In this document: one piece after another, positions 17,083 through 26,359 of the stretch | Layout: each line of letters starts with the position of its first letter | How positions within the stretch are numbered: the first letter of the stretch is position 1 | Source: Chryseomicrobium sp. FSL W7-1435 | Lineage (GTDB): Bacteria; Bacillota; Bacilli; Bacillales_A; Planococcaceae | DNA length: 64,000 nt | NCBI RefSeq assembly: GCF_038595005.1 | Contig: NZ_CP151997.1 | Location: 868,001-932,000, forward strand | Direction of reading: 5' to 3' | Translations under genes and position numbers: made by a program | Notes under the pieces: model-generated | Databases searched by the model: none | What the model was told of the DNA's origin: nothing | What the model saw: the letters and a program-made list of their open reading frames with translations, nothing else

Positions 17083-17829
17083 ATGAAAAAACAAATCGTT
17101 GCACTAACCGCTTTCGCAGGCCTACTATTCGGAGCCGCGACATCAGCATCAGCAGCAGAAGAAACTTACACAATTAAAAGCGGAGACACACTATGGTCAA
17201 TTTCTCAAACATATAATGTATCAGTTCAACAACTAAAATCGTGGAACAGCCTATCTTCGGATTTGATCTTCCCGAACCAAAAATTGAGCGTTGAAGGAAC
17301 AGCAACTGCTCCTGCTCAAAAACCAGCTAAGACAGAAACATCGTCTTACAAAGTTAAGTCTGGTGACACACTTTACCGCATCTCGGTAAACTACGGTGTA
17401 ACAGTAGCTGACTTAAAAGGATGGAACGGTCTTTCTTCTGACCTTATCTTCCCAGGACAAGTTTTAGCAGTGAAGGGCGGAAGCTACACAACACCAGTGA
17501 GCAACCCAACACCAGCAAAACAAACATCTCCTGAAGCAGCACAAACTTTCAAAGTTGAAGCAACAGCTTACACAGCTTATTGCACAGGATGTTCTGGAGT
17601 AACAGCAACAGGTATCGACCTGCGTGCAAATCCACATCTTAAAGTAATCGCAGTAGATCCAAAAGTGATTCCACTAGGGTCTCGCGTATGGGTTGAAGGT
17701 TACGGAGAAGCAATCGCTGGAGACACTGGCGGCGCAATCAAAGGCAACAAAATTGATGTCTTTATCCCGAACCAACAAGACGCTCTTAACTGGGGTCGCA
17801 AAACCGTTACTATCAAAATCTTAAAATAA
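17083..17829 (+). CDS. LysM-LysM-3D domain secreted wall protein (YocH-like)
   Basis: The protein has 248 residues. The signal peptide is about 1-25 (ASAAE). Two LysM peptidoglycan-binding repeats follow (about 28-72 and 85-130, both starting with Y-x-I/V-K-S-G-D-T-L). A C-terminal 3D domain is at 160-248, with the diagnostic aspartates in ATGIDLRANPHLKVIAVDP, AGDTGGAIKG and KIDVF. This is the MltA-like double-psi barrel of YocH/YabE-type muralytic enzymes. A strong GGAGG ribosome site and a WalR box upstream fit a role in wall turnover. Confidence 0.93.
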   Translation: MKKQIVALTAFAGLLFGAATSASAAEETYTIKSGDTLWSISQTYNVSVQQLKSWNSLSSDLIFPNQKLSVEGTATAPAQKPAKTETSSYKVKSGDTLYRISVNYGVTVADLKGWNGLSSDLIFPGQVLAVKGGSYTTPVSNPTPAKQTSPEAAQTFKVEATAYTAYCTGCSGVTATGIDLRANPHLKVIAVDPKVIPLGSRVWVEGYGEAIAGDTGGAIKGNKIDVFIPNQQDALNWGRKTVTIKILK

Positions 17830-17835
17830 TCATAG

Positions 17836-17875
17836 AATCCCGTTAGCCACCGAATAGGCTAGCGGGATTTTTTTG
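17836..17875 (+). terminator. Strong rho-independent terminator
   Basis: AATCCCGTTAGCC pairs with GGCTAGCGGGATT, followed by seven T residues. Confidence 0.9.
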
Positions 17876-18027
17876 TCTTCCTCTCTTGCTAGAAAGGGTT
17901 TATGACTTAATTTTTTTGTTAGAAAGGGTTTTGTGACTTTAAAAAGATCTTGGATTTTGAATTTTTAGGGGGTGGGAGGCAGTTTTCATGGGGTGGAAGC
18001 GGATTTCGATCTTATCCAGATTGAATG

Positions 18028-18367
18028 CCATCATCAGAATCGTGTTTTCGCTCATCAGAACAAGAATTTCAATCATCACAGCACAAAAATCGCTCATCAC
18101 TTTTAAATGCCATCATCAGAATCGTGTTTTCGCTCATCAGAACAAGAATTTCAATCATCACAGCACGAAAATCGCTCATCACGTTTAAATGCCATCATTA
18201 GAATCGTGTTTTCGCTCATCAGAACAAGAATTTCAATCATCACAGCACGAAAATCGCTCATCATGTTTAAATGCCATCATCAGAATCGTGTTTTCGCTCA
18301 TCAGAATAAGAATTTCAATCATCACAGCACGAAAATCGCTCATCACAGCACAAAAATCGCTCATCAC
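18028..18367 (-). repeat. Phased GATGA-motif array 3 (reverse orientation)
   Basis: On the plus strand TCATCAG/TCATCAC words start at 18031, 18052, 18073, 18094, 18113, 18134, 18155, 18176, 18195 and 18216, spacings 21, 21, 21 and 19 repeated. This makes an 82-bp higher-order unit present about four times with very few changes. On the minus strand it reads GATGAGCGAAAAC as in arrays 1 and 2. It lies between the convergent LysM/3D and XRE genes. The longer open frames through it are repeat artefacts. Confidence 0.9.
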
Positions 18368-18403
18368 CTTTCCATCCGCCAGCCTCAACCCAGCCAAGAC
18401 CCT

Positions 18404-18442
18404 CAAAAAAACCCACAAGCGCAAAATCTGCACCTGTGGGTC
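18404..18442 (-). terminator. Terminator of the XRE-cupin gene
   Basis: On the minus strand ACCCACA pairs with TTGTGGGT across a loop with weaker inner pairing, followed by seven T residues. Confidence 0.65.
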
Positions 18443-18462
18443 ACCTTCCTATGTAGCCTAGC

Positions 18463-19020
18463 CTATCTCCAAGCAGCCGTCATTGCCCAAATGGCTATCG
18501 CCGGCTTGTCGCCGGCATTAAAGAACCGGTGGGGAAGTTCGCTGTCAAAGAAGATGGCGTCACCTTCCACTAATTCATAACGGTCGGGGCCGACTTCTAC
18601 AATCAATGTACCTTCTAACACATACCCGCATTCTTCACCTTTGTGCTGAATGATTTGGTCTTCGATAGATTCACCAGGATCGACAACAAGCTTGAAGAAA
18701 CCGATATCTTTTCCGATACTTGGGGACAATAAATGATATTCGCTGTTCGGGCGAATACGTTTAACAATTAAATCGTCTTCTTTGCGGTAGATATTGACGC
18801 GTTCTCCATCGGTTTGATCGAAGAAAGCAAAAATCTGGACGTTCAAGCTGTTGGCCAAATTCCACAATGTTTCAAGGGAAGGGGAGACCAACCCGCGTTC
18901 AATTTGCGAAACCATACTTTGGCTCACGCCGGCACGTTTGGCGAGCTCTTCAGATGTGATGCCTAACTCTCTGCGTAACATTCGAATACGACGACCTATC
19001 TCAACTTTTGGAAATTCCAA
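18463..19020 (-). CDS. XRE-family regulator with cupin domain
   Basis: The protein has 185 residues. The HTH_3 domain is at about 9-64 (RIRMLRRELGITSEELAKRAGVSQSMVSQIERG), and a C-terminal cupin is at about 105-183 with HKGEECGYVLEG and ELPHRFFNAGD. This is the PuuR/YrkD-like architecture, in which the cupin senses a small metabolite. The TTG start at 19020 has an AGAGGTGA ribosome site. There is no adjacent catabolic or transport gene to suggest a ligand. Confidence 0.9.
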   Translation of the reverse strand: MEFPKVEIGRRIRMLRRELGITSEELAKRAGVSQSMVSQIERGLVSPSLETLWNLANSLNVQIFAFFDQTDGERVNIYRKEDDLIVKRIRPNSEYHLLSPSIGKDIGFFKLVVDPGESIEDQIIQHKGEECGYVLEGTLIVEVGPDRYELVEGDAIFFDSELPHRFFNAGDKPAIAIWAMTAAWR

Positions 19021-19188
19021 CTACTTCACCTCTCGAATTAAATTTTTCTCCTTCCATTGTCTTATAAATTCTAAAAATATACAATATTCAAATTTAATTA
19101 ATAGTTACAATTTAAGAGTCTATCTAATAATTTAGCCAAACTAGCGTTAATAACCCGATTTCATAGAAATAAACGCATTTTCTTCATT

Positions 19189-19216
19189 TGTAACGTAACT
19201 GTAATATAACTGTAAC
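19189..19216 (+). promoter_or_regulatory. Triple WalR half-site before the NlpC/P60-SLH gene
   Basis: TGTAAC-N5-TGTAAT-N5-TGTAAC: three WalR half-sites at exact 11-bp steps, so two overlapping full boxes. A TGCTAATAT element that could be an extended -10 begins at 19236, placing the sites near -45, a normal activating position. Confidence 0.75.
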
Positions 19217-19327
19217 CATAAAATGAATACCTATCTGCTAATATTGAGCTTGTAGGAAAAATTCAAACAAATTAAGATTCAATGCCTGATCAGCATCGAG
19301 AATCACAAAACTTATGAGGTGACCAAC

Positions 19328-20395
19328 TTGAAGAAGCGAATTGTATGGATGATAATTGCTGTACTACTTTTTACAGCTACACCATTTATGTCGAACACAG
19401 CAGAAGCCAGTGGAACAGCAACTCAAGATGAAATTGTAAACTATGCAAAACAATTTATCGGAGTACCTTATAAATGGGCGGGTAATACACCGTCAGGATT
19501 CGATTGCTCAGGTTATACTACATATGTATTTAACCAAAAATTCGGATTTAACTTACCACGTACATCAGGTGGTCAATATGGAGTCGGTACAGCCGTATCG
19601 AAATCAAACTTACAAAAAGGTGACCTTGTCTTCTTCAGCTTTACAGCAGGAAGCAGCAGTGTTGGACACGTTGGAATTTACGTTGGAAACGGCGGATTCA
19701 TTTCAGCAACTAACTCTAAAGGTATTGCTATAGAAAACTTAAACACAAACTCTTACTGGGCGCCACGTTATGTTGGGGCAAAACGAGTACCTGGAGTAAC
19801 ATCTGGTACTACACAAGTTTCAAACCCAGCTCCAAAACCGGCACCAGCTCCAAAGCCAGCACCACGTCCTGACCTACCAACTGGTCAGTACTACGATGTT
19901 AGCAATAGCCATTGGGCAAAAGCAGCTATCACAGATTTAAGCCATGCAGGTATCGTTTCTGGATACGATGGTTCTGAATTCCTTCCGAAAAACGACGTAT
20001 CACGTGCTGAAGCAGCAGTAATGGTTGCTAAATCACTTGGCCTTAAGCCAGTCGCTGGATCAAGCTTTAAAGACGTTCCAACATCTCACTGGGCATCAGG
20101 TTATATCAACGCATTGCACCAAAAAGGTATCGTAGGTGGTCGTGAAAATGGCTACGCTCCAAAAGCAAAAATTACACGTGCTGAAATTACAGCACTTCTA
20201 ACACGCGCTTATACATTAACGGCGTCTACATCAAACGTATCATTCTCAGATATCGATGGTCACTGGGCTAAGTCAAACATCATCAAAGTAGCATCTGCTG
20301 AAGTAGCAAGTGGTTACCAAGATGGTACATTCAAGCCAAATGCAAACGCAACTCGTGCTGAATTTGCACAATTCGTTTACAACGTAGTGAAATAA
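19328..20395 (+). CDS. SLH-anchored NlpC/P60 endopeptidase
   Basis: I start at TTG 19328 because the GAGGTG ribosome site at 19316-19321 overlaps the alternative GTG at 19319. This gives 355 residues. A signal peptide (about 1-28) leads to an NlpC/P60 domain (33-150) with catalytic Cys60 (GFDCSG) and His114 (VGHVGIY). A Pro-rich linker and three SLH repeats (about 190-350) follow. The enzyme should cut peptidoglycan stem peptides while held on pyruvylated SCWP. The triple WalR site upstream fits an essential D,L-endopeptidase role like LytE/CwlO. Confidence 0.93.
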   Translation: MKKRIVWMIIAVLLFTATPFMSNTAEASGTATQDEIVNYAKQFIGVPYKWAGNTPSGFDCSGYTTYVFNQKFGFNLPRTSGGQYGVGTAVSKSNLQKGDLVFFSFTAGSSSVGHVGIYVGNGGFISATNSKGIAIENLNTNSYWAPRYVGAKRVPGVTSGTTQVSNPAPKPAPAPKPAPRPDLPTGQYYDVSNSHWAKAAITDLSHAGIVSGYDGSEFLPKNDVSRAEAAVMVAKSLGLKPVAGSSFKDVPTSHWASGYINALHQKGIVGGRENGYAPKAKITRAEITALLTRAYTLTASTSNVSFSDIDGHWAKSNIIKVASAEVASGYQDGTFKPNANATRAEFAQFVYNVVK

Positions 20396-20403
20396 TCATA
20401 AGT

Positions 20404-20436
20404 AAAAGGACTGGCTAACTGCCAGTCCTTTTTTTG
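20404..20436. terminator. Bidirectional terminator between convergent SLH genes
   Basis: AAAAGGACTGGC pairs with GCCAGTCCTTTT across a 5-base loop, with A- and T-runs on either side. Confidence 0.9.
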
Positions 20437-20469
20437 TATATATAATAGGAAGAAACTCAAAATTAATTG

Positions 20470-22143
20470 CTATTTTTCTTCGTAAAGAGCTCGAAAAATC
20501 ATAGATGTAAACTCGGCACGTGTGACAGGTTGTTTAGGGCGGAATGTCTGATCCTCTGGATATCCGACGATAATTTCATTGGCTACCATCACTTGTACAG
20601 CTTCTGCGTAGTGCGCATTCGAGTCTACATCCGGAAACGACTGTGAAGCCACTACAGGTAGTTGTAAGGCCTTGTGAAGCATTAACGCAAGATCGCCACG
20701 CGTTACAGAAGATTGCGGTACAAACCGTGTAGAACTCACGCCAGTGATGATCTGTTGTTCATAAGCATATCCGATGGCGGGAAATGCAAATGATTCCGTG
20801 GGTACATCTCTAAAATAGGAAGTGGTACTCGTCGTTGGCCAATTTAATGCCCGACTAAGTAGGGATACTGCTTCCGCTCTAGTCAAAAACCCGCTAGGTC
20901 GAAACGTACCATCTGGGAATCCGGAAATAATTTTTTCTTCAAAGCCTCTTTCAATCGCTTCAGAATACCAAGCTCCAGATTTTGTATCCGGATAAAGCCC
21001 CGCTGGTTCTTTAATCGATTGAATCAAGCCATAGCCGTATGTTGCATCACGACCTGCTGCACCTAAATCCTTAGCATTGCGTTGCATAGCCAATCGAATT
21101 TGAGCAGGTGTCAGGTGGGGGTAAGCCTGTAAGTATTGTGCGGCAATCCCTGTTACAAATGGTGTTGCCATGGAAGTGCCAGTATCTTCTTTGTAATCAG
21201 CATCTGTAGTTGTCAGGCGGTCAGAAAAGGTAGAATAAATCTTTTCTCCAGGCGCTACAAATTCTTGAGAAGGCCCTCTAAATGAACTGTAATAGATTGA
21301 TTCGTTCTTACCTATAGATCCAACGGCCATAACAAATGGATATTTAGCTGGATACTGAACGTCTGAGGGGATAATTTTTTGCGTATCCCAGCCATTTCCT
21401 GATGCTGCAACTAAAATTATGCCTTTTTCATGAGCTACTTGTAATATTTCGCGCAATTTAGGGATATCCCCGCCATTTACAAAACTCATATTAATCACTT
21501 GCATTTCATTGTCTATTGCCCATTGTATGCCTTCCAAAACGTTATCATTGGTTGCAATCCCGCTTTCCCCAAAAACTCGAATTGAATAGAGGTCAACAGC
21601 CGGTGCAACACCACGTACGCCAATCGTATTGGCTTGTGCTGCAATAATTCCCGCGACGTGTGTGCCATGCCCTGTGAAATCGCTCAGGTGGGAACCGTTG
21701 ACGAAGCTAGTGCCACCTTTTACACGAAGGTCTGGATGAAGTCCGTTGATCCCCGAATCGATTACGCCGACCTTAATCCCGTTACCACGATATCCTAGAG
21801 TGTACGCGCGACCCGCTAGAACGGGTTCATATCCCCAACTGGGTGTTTCGGCAGCTAAATAGAAAAGGTCATCCTCTGGGTAGGGGGTGATAGCCACTTC
21901 GTCTGTAGCAGTTTGGAAGATAGATGATGTGTTCTCTGGGTCGATGGAAGCGATTACAGTAGAAATCGCGGGAAGTTCTGTGGTAACAGTCGCTCCGATT
22001 GTCTCAAGGTAGGTGTAATCGATTTCCTCATCGAATGAAATAAAAACTTTCTCGGGTTCGGTTGTTTCGGCAGGGGCAGCAAACGCCGTCGTGGAGAGAC
22101 CGGTGAGAGCGATCAGTAGGGAAAGGGTGAGTGAATGTTTCAT
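20470..22143 (-). CDS. SLH-anchored subtilisin-like serine protease
   Basis: The protein has 557 residues. A signal peptide (1-22) and an I9-like propeptide (about 30-95) precede the S8 catalytic domain (about 105-375). The triad is Asp129 (GVIDSG), His159 (GHGTHVAG) and Ser324 (GTSMATP), with the oxyanion Asn250 (AASGN). Three SLH repeats (about 378-555) bind it to the wall polysaccharide. It is convergent with the NlpC/P60-SLH gene and shares its terminator. A role in maturing or turning over surface proteins is inferred. Confidence 0.94.
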   Translation of the reverse strand: MKHSLTLSLLIALTGLSTTAFAAPAETTEPEKVFISFDEEIDYTYLETIGATVTTELPAISTVIASIDPENTSSIFQTATDEVAITPYPEDDLFYLAAETPSWGYEPVLAGRAYTLGYRGNGIKVGVIDSGINGLHPDLRVKGGTSFVNGSHLSDFTGHGTHVAGIIAAQANTIGVRGVAPAVDLYSIRVFGESGIATNDNVLEGIQWAIDNEMQVINMSFVNGGDIPKLREILQVAHEKGIILVAASGNGWDTQKIIPSDVQYPAKYPFVMAVGSIGKNESIYYSSFRGPSQEFVAPGEKIYSTFSDRLTTTDADYKEDTGTSMATPFVTGIAAQYLQAYPHLTPAQIRLAMQRNAKDLGAAGRDATYGYGLIQSIKEPAGLYPDTKSGAWYSEAIERGFEEKIISGFPDGTFRPSGFLTRAEAVSLLSRALNWPTTSTTSYFRDVPTESFAFPAIGYAYEQQIITGVSSTRFVPQSSVTRGDLALMLHKALQLPVVASQSFPDVDSNAHYAEAVQVMVANEIIVGYPEDQTFRPKQPVTRAEFTSMIFRALYEEK

Positions 22144-22320
22144 GGTAGCGGACCTCCTGCAAGCAGTTTCTTTTATTATATAGTAATACCCTAATTAAAA
22201 GAGGTTAGAACCTAGAAAAACGTCGAAATATAGAAAATAGTGTCGTAGGATGTTTAGAGTGGAACTTCACTCAAAATTAGGTTGGTACCAAACATATAAA
22301 TAGAAGCTGAAATTTTGGAG

Positions 22321-22445
22321 AGTTGAGTGGAATGTAGGGGCTGACTCCAGTGAGATCAAAAGTAGTAACGTGAGGCCCCGCAGGAGCTTGCGACGAGGAG
22401 ACTCACGACGCGCCCACGGAACGCAGCCCCGGAATGGAACTCAGC
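22321..22445 (+). repeat. Bacillaceae-type dispersed repeat, copy 2
   Basis: Same block as 6844-6968 with scattered changes (for example AATGTAGGGGCTGACTCC, ending GGAACTCAGC). It lies between two minus-strand genes and is followed directly by a hairpin. Confidence 0.8.
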
Positions 22446-22452
22446 ATAAACG

Positions 22453-22500
22453 AAAAAAAACAGTAATTTCTCATGAATCAAGAGAAATTACTGTTTTTTC
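22453..22500. terminator. Bidirectional terminator
   Basis: AAACAGTAATTTCTC pairs perfectly with GAGAAATTACTGTTT, flanked by A-rich and T-rich runs. It serves the minus-strand amidase and completes the repeat-hairpin pair. Confidence 0.88.
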
Positions 22501-22542
22501 TTTTATTGAAGCAGTTTCAGAACGAGTTTGCTTCACATCTAC

Positions 22543-23940
22543 TTACTTATCACGCCAGTTGTAATAATCGATAATCCCGTCCGCAATTGCTTGAGCGGCA
22601 CGGTCTTGGTAAGTCGCGTTGCCAAGCTTCCAAGCGTCAGAAGAGTTCGTGAGGAAACCAAGCTCAACTAGTGCTGCGGGAAGTGGGTTGTTTGCGATAA
22701 CTTGGAAATCTGCATCCTTTACGCCACGATTGTTGTGCTCCATCGCTTTATAAAGACGATTTTGAATAAATGTTGCTAATTGTTTGCTGTGTTCAGCGCG
22801 TGGGTCCAGAGAAGACGAGTAGAACGTCTCAGAGCCGCTGACGCTTGAATTGTTGATTGCATTCGCATGAATCGATACAAACGCATCTGCGCCATTTTGT
22901 GCGCCATAAGCGGCACGGTAGTCTAAACTATGGAAAACATCTGTAGAACGAGTCATCAACACTGTGACGCCACGAGCTTTTAGTTTTGATTCCACGCGCA
23001 AACTTACATTCAAGTTGACGTTCTTTTCTTGCAAGCCGTTGTAAACAGCTCCTGGATCACTTCCGCCATGTCCGGCATCGATTACCATGATACGTTCTGA
23101 GCTTGCAGCAGGAACTTTGATTAAATAAGAAGTACTTGCATAACCAGTAACCGAACCGATTGATCCGTAAGCCCAGCCATTTGCGATGCTGTAAACCTTA
23201 AACTGATCACCTTTGTTCATGCGACCGATGACGCTGCTGCTTGTACTTGGGCCTGAACGAATGTTTAAACCATCAGTAGTGGACTGCAATGTATCGAGTA
23301 CTGGAATTTCGAAAGAAACTTTAAAGTCTGAATTGACAGCGCGTGCTACAAACATAGCGAACTCACGACGATTCAAATTTTTAGAAGGACTGAAAAAGCC
23401 GTTTCCAGTTCCAGCAGCTACACCATTTGTAGCAATTTTATTGACCGCAAGATAAAGGCTGTTGGCAGCAGTGCTATGCGGAACATCTTTAAATGTGATT
23501 GGTGAAGTTGTTGTGTAACCAAATGCACGGCTTAACAGATGAGCCATTTCTCCACGAGTCATCGTGGCTTTCGGTTGGAATGTGCCATCTGGATAACCAG
23601 AGATGATGCCGCGCTGTACTGCGCTTTCGATATAACCTGATGCGTAGCTAGTTGCGTCTACATCTGGAAAAGAAGTAGAACGTTGTGTGCCGTTTAACTT
23701 TAAAACACGACCGATCATTGTAGCAGCTTGTTCACGTGTTACTTCCATAGTAGGGCTGTACGTCGTAGAAGAGGTCCCTGAAATGTAACCGTTTTGATAT
23801 AAGTAAACGATTTCCCTATCGGATGATGAAATATCTCTGAAGGGAGTCGAAGCCGAGACTGAAGTTGTTAGTGAGAAAAAGCCCGTGAAAGCAAGGAGCA
23901 GAGAAGTGAAAACTAGTGCAAATTTCTGAAGTGTAAGCAT
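22543..23940 (-). CDS. SLH-SH3b N-acetylmuramoyl-L-alanine amidase
   Basis: I start at ATG 23940 (MLTLQKFALVF), because AAAGGAGC lies upstream of it and nothing like a ribosome site precedes the in-frame ATG at 23964. The length is 465 residues. After the signal peptide, three SLH repeats come first (about 33-200). An SH3b domain (about 215-275, LNIRSGPSTSSSVIGRM) and an Amidase_3 domain (about 283-463) follow. The zinc ligands and Glu are in IDAGHGGSDPG, EKNVNLN, SIHANA and ALVELGFLTN. It cleaves the MurNAc-L-Ala bond. Confidence 0.93.
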   Translation of the reverse strand: MLTLQKFALVFTSLLLAFTGFFSLTTSVSASTPFRDISSSDREIVYLYQNGYISGTSSTTYSPTMEVTREQAATMIGRVLKLNGTQRSTSFPDVDATSYASGYIESAVQRGIISGYPDGTFQPKATMTRGEMAHLLSRAFGYTTTSPITFKDVPHSTAANSLYLAVNKIATNGVAAGTGNGFFSPSKNLNRREFAMFVARAVNSDFKVSFEIPVLDTLQSTTDGLNIRSGPSTSSSVIGRMNKGDQFKVYSIANGWAYGSIGSVTGYASTSYLIKVPAASSERIMVIDAGHGGSDPGAVYNGLQEKNVNLNVSLRVESKLKARGVTVLMTRSTDVFHSLDYRAAYGAQNGADAFVSIHANAINNSSVSGSETFYSSSLDPRAEHSKQLATFIQNRLYKAMEHNNRGVKDADFQVIANNPLPAALVELGFLTNSSDAWKLGNATYQDRAAQAIADGIIDYYNWRDK

Positions 23941-23964
23941 TCTTGAAAAAGAAGCTCCTTTCAT

Positions 23965-24290
23965 GGTGGGATTTAAGATAAACTGATAGTAGCACGAAAA
24001 TTTGCAAATTGAACAATTTACTTGAAAAATGAGAAAAAGGTAGGCGTTTAAATAAAAGATAGGTTAAAATTAATTTTAAAGTAGGTGTAATTCTACCCAC
24101 AAGTAGTTCTATATATTTATAAGGGGGTAACATGGTTCATTACTACCGAAAATAGCGTTAATAAGAATTTGATTCAATAGAATCATAGAACTGATGTTAA
24201 AAATAGGATAAAGTTGTACATGTGACAGATTATTACCCCTTTCCCATGACCTAAACGGACTACTAATTTGAAAGCGAGGCTTACTCCTAC
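23965..24290. other. Divergent intergenic region between two SLH hydrolases
   Basis: This AT-rich 326-bp gap must hold promoters for both neighbours. I see a GATTC-N4-GAATC inverted repeat near 24171-24184 and a small GTAGG...CTACCC hairpin near 24081, but no clear WalR box or riboswitch. Confidence 0.4.
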
Positions 24291-26255
24291 ATGCTAAGAA
24301 AGAGTTCTTTACTCCTACTAATATCTATCTTGTCACTTTTGATCGGAACCTTATCAGCTTCAGCCGCAGACGATTTAACAGGTTATAAATACGAGCACCA
24401 AATGAGAGAGCTCATTGAGTTAGAAATCATGGCAGGTTATCCAGATGGAACCTACAAACCAGAAAACATTGTTACTCGTGCCGAATTCGCTAAATTTGTT
24501 GTCGCTTCTTTTGAGTTACAAAGCGAAGAAGTAGTCCCAAGCGTTCAAACTCAAGCCGTTTCGCAATTGGCATTCACGGACGTACCAGTCGAAAAATGGT
24601 ATGCGGCGTGGGTAGCAGATGCAGTGAATGCAGGAGTTGTTTCCGGTTATCCGGATGGAACATTTAAACCCGATCAGCAAATCTCGCGTGAACAAATGGC
24701 CGCAATGGTGGCTCGTGCTATGCATGCTAAAGGTGTAATCAGTGAAGGATTTGAAATTCCAGAGCTTACTTTTAAAGACAGTGATAAAATTCACCCTTCT
24801 TATAGAGAAGATGTAAAATTTGTGGCATTCCACGGGGTTATTAATGGAGACGGTCTTGGATTCTTTAATCCGAAAGATTCCTCAACACGTTGGATGGTGG
24901 CACTAGTGATGTTAAATGGACGAGAAATTATTTTCCCTGCAGAACCAAAAGCATTCCAAGTGGCAGCCATTCGTGACGGCCAACCGGAAGTCGTTCGTCA
25001 ATTTGATACGTTTGACCGTGCAAAAACCTATGCTCAAGCTGGAACATCTCTAATCGTTCAGCGCGACGGCATCATCGTATGGATCAAAAACGGTATTGCA
25101 GTCTCTAACAAGTTTGTGAACCTCTTCCCAGGAACAGACCTTGTCTGGAAGACAGGTACGCAGCGTGAGCGCCAATTCCGCCCTTACGTAACGCAACATA
25201 CTGAGCTTAAGTACCATGACGCTACAGAAACTTATGTAAAAGTAGAACTCGCCGATAAAGTGAGCTACGCTGATGCGGGAAGCATCAACTTGATACCAAA
25301 AGAAATGATTACGGAGCAGGCCTATTTCGCTCGTTCAGGTGATCACATGCTGCACTATATCTATAACTACGGCCTAGGCCGTTATGAAATCGCCGGCCAA
25401 CTAGGTGTTGCGCCAGCTGCATTCGTAACAGGTGAAAGATATTACAGCTGGGACGGTTTCACATTCACCGACGTGAATGGCAAATTCGTAACGGAAGCTC
25501 ATCAATACTTCAACAAACTGAACTTGCGCTCTACAACGAACTACACAGCAGAGGAACTGGATAAGTACCTACTCGACAAGTTCCCTCATTACAATAAGAC
25601 AGTAGCCGGTAAGCTTTGGACAACAAGTCCTCTAGTTGGTATCGGTACGGCATTAAAAGAAATCGAAGCAGAGTACAATCTTAATGCCCTTTACTTAATG
25701 GGCCATGCAATCCACGAAAGTGGTTGGGGAACAAGTTTGATTGCTCAAGACAAAAAGAATTTATTTGGCTACGGAGCAGTGGACTCGGATCCATACCGTG
25801 GGGCATACACATATGCCACATTCAAAGAATCCATCGCAGATGCGGCTGACCGTGTAACGAAAAATTATCAGACGGTCAACGGAAGCTTCTTCAACGGATC
25901 TTTCCTGGGTAACAAAGGACTGGGAATGAACGTCCGTTACGCTTCTGATCCTTACTGGGGCGAAAAAATTGCGGGTCACATGTACCGCACAGATCTTCAC
26001 CTTGGCAAAAAAGATATTTTCAAGGAGCAACTGTACATGACGAATGCAGGCAGCCCAGTCAACTTCCGTCGTGATGCGACTGTAAACTTCGCTGCGCTTT
26101 ATACACTACCGGAAAATGGTATGACAGTTAACGTCAAAGAAACAATCACGATTCCAAACGCTCTATCCTGGTACCGAGTTGTACCGGAAGAACGTGCTTT
26201 CCAGAATGCTTATGTGCGCTCTGATTTATTGAAAGCTATGCCGTTAGCAAGATAA
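24291..26255 (+). CDS. SLH-anchored beta-N-acetylglucosaminidase
   Basis: The protein has 654 residues. After the signal peptide (about 1-26), three SLH repeats occupy about 30-210. A middle segment of repeated beta-rich character (about 220-410) follows. A glucosaminidase domain (about 440-570) has the probable catalytic Glu476 in GHAIHESGWGTS and the NLFGYGA...YATF motif. An SH3-like C-terminus ends the protein. It should hydrolyse the glycan strand of peptidoglycan. It is divergent from the amidase, so glycan- and peptide-cutting enzymes share one control region. Confidence 0.9.
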   Translation: MLRKSSLLLLISILSLLIGTLSASAADDLTGYKYEHQMRELIELEIMAGYPDGTYKPENIVTRAEFAKFVVASFELQSEEVVPSVQTQAVSQLAFTDVPVEKWYAAWVADAVNAGVVSGYPDGTFKPDQQISREQMAAMVARAMHAKGVISEGFEIPELTFKDSDKIHPSYREDVKFVAFHGVINGDGLGFFNPKDSSTRWMVALVMLNGREIIFPAEPKAFQVAAIRDGQPEVVRQFDTFDRAKTYAQAGTSLIVQRDGIIVWIKNGIAVSNKFVNLFPGTDLVWKTGTQRERQFRPYVTQHTELKYHDATETYVKVELADKVSYADAGSINLIPKEMITEQAYFARSGDHMLHYIYNYGLGRYEIAGQLGVAPAAFVTGERYYSWDGFTFTDVNGKFVTEAHQYFNKLNLRSTTNYTAEELDKYLLDKFPHYNKTVAGKLWTTSPLVGIGTALKEIEAEYNLNALYLMGHAIHESGWGTSLIAQDKKNLFGYGAVDSDPYRGAYTYATFKESIADAADRVTKNYQTVNGSFFNGSFLGNKGLGMNVRYASDPYWGEKIAGHMYRTDLHLGKKDIFKEQLYMTNAGSPVNFRRDATVNFAALYTLPENGMTVNVKETITIPNALSWYRVVPEERAFQNAYVRSDLLKAMPLAR

Positions 26256-26269
26256 TAGAAGGAAGTCCT

Positions 26270-26298
26270 ACACCGCAGCCTTGGCTGCGGTGTTTTGT
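26270..26298 (+). terminator. Rho-independent terminator
   Basis: ACACCGCAGCC pairs perfectly with GGCTGCGGTGT across a 2-base loop, followed by TTTT. Confidence 0.88.
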
Positions 26299-26359
26299 TG
26301 CTAGTGGGAGCGGGTTGGTGGTGGGGGAACACTTTTGTGGTGAGGAAAAATTAGTTTCC

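Noticed and set aside
9606-18580. CRISPR array, suggested by the regular GATGA repeats
   Set aside because: Repeat-plus-spacer period is only 19-21 bp, the intervening bases are themselves repeated, and no cas genes are present.
17988-18580. Three overlapping ORFs of 66-157 residues in array 3
   Set aside because: They are low-complexity translations of the 82-bp repeat without ribosome sites, and they run into the 3' end of the minus-strand XRE gene.
23965-24290. Cyclic-di-AMP (ydaO) riboswitch before wall hydrolase genes
   Set aside because: Such riboswitches often precede similar genes, but I could not find the conserved purine-rich boxes here or before the other SLH hydrolases.
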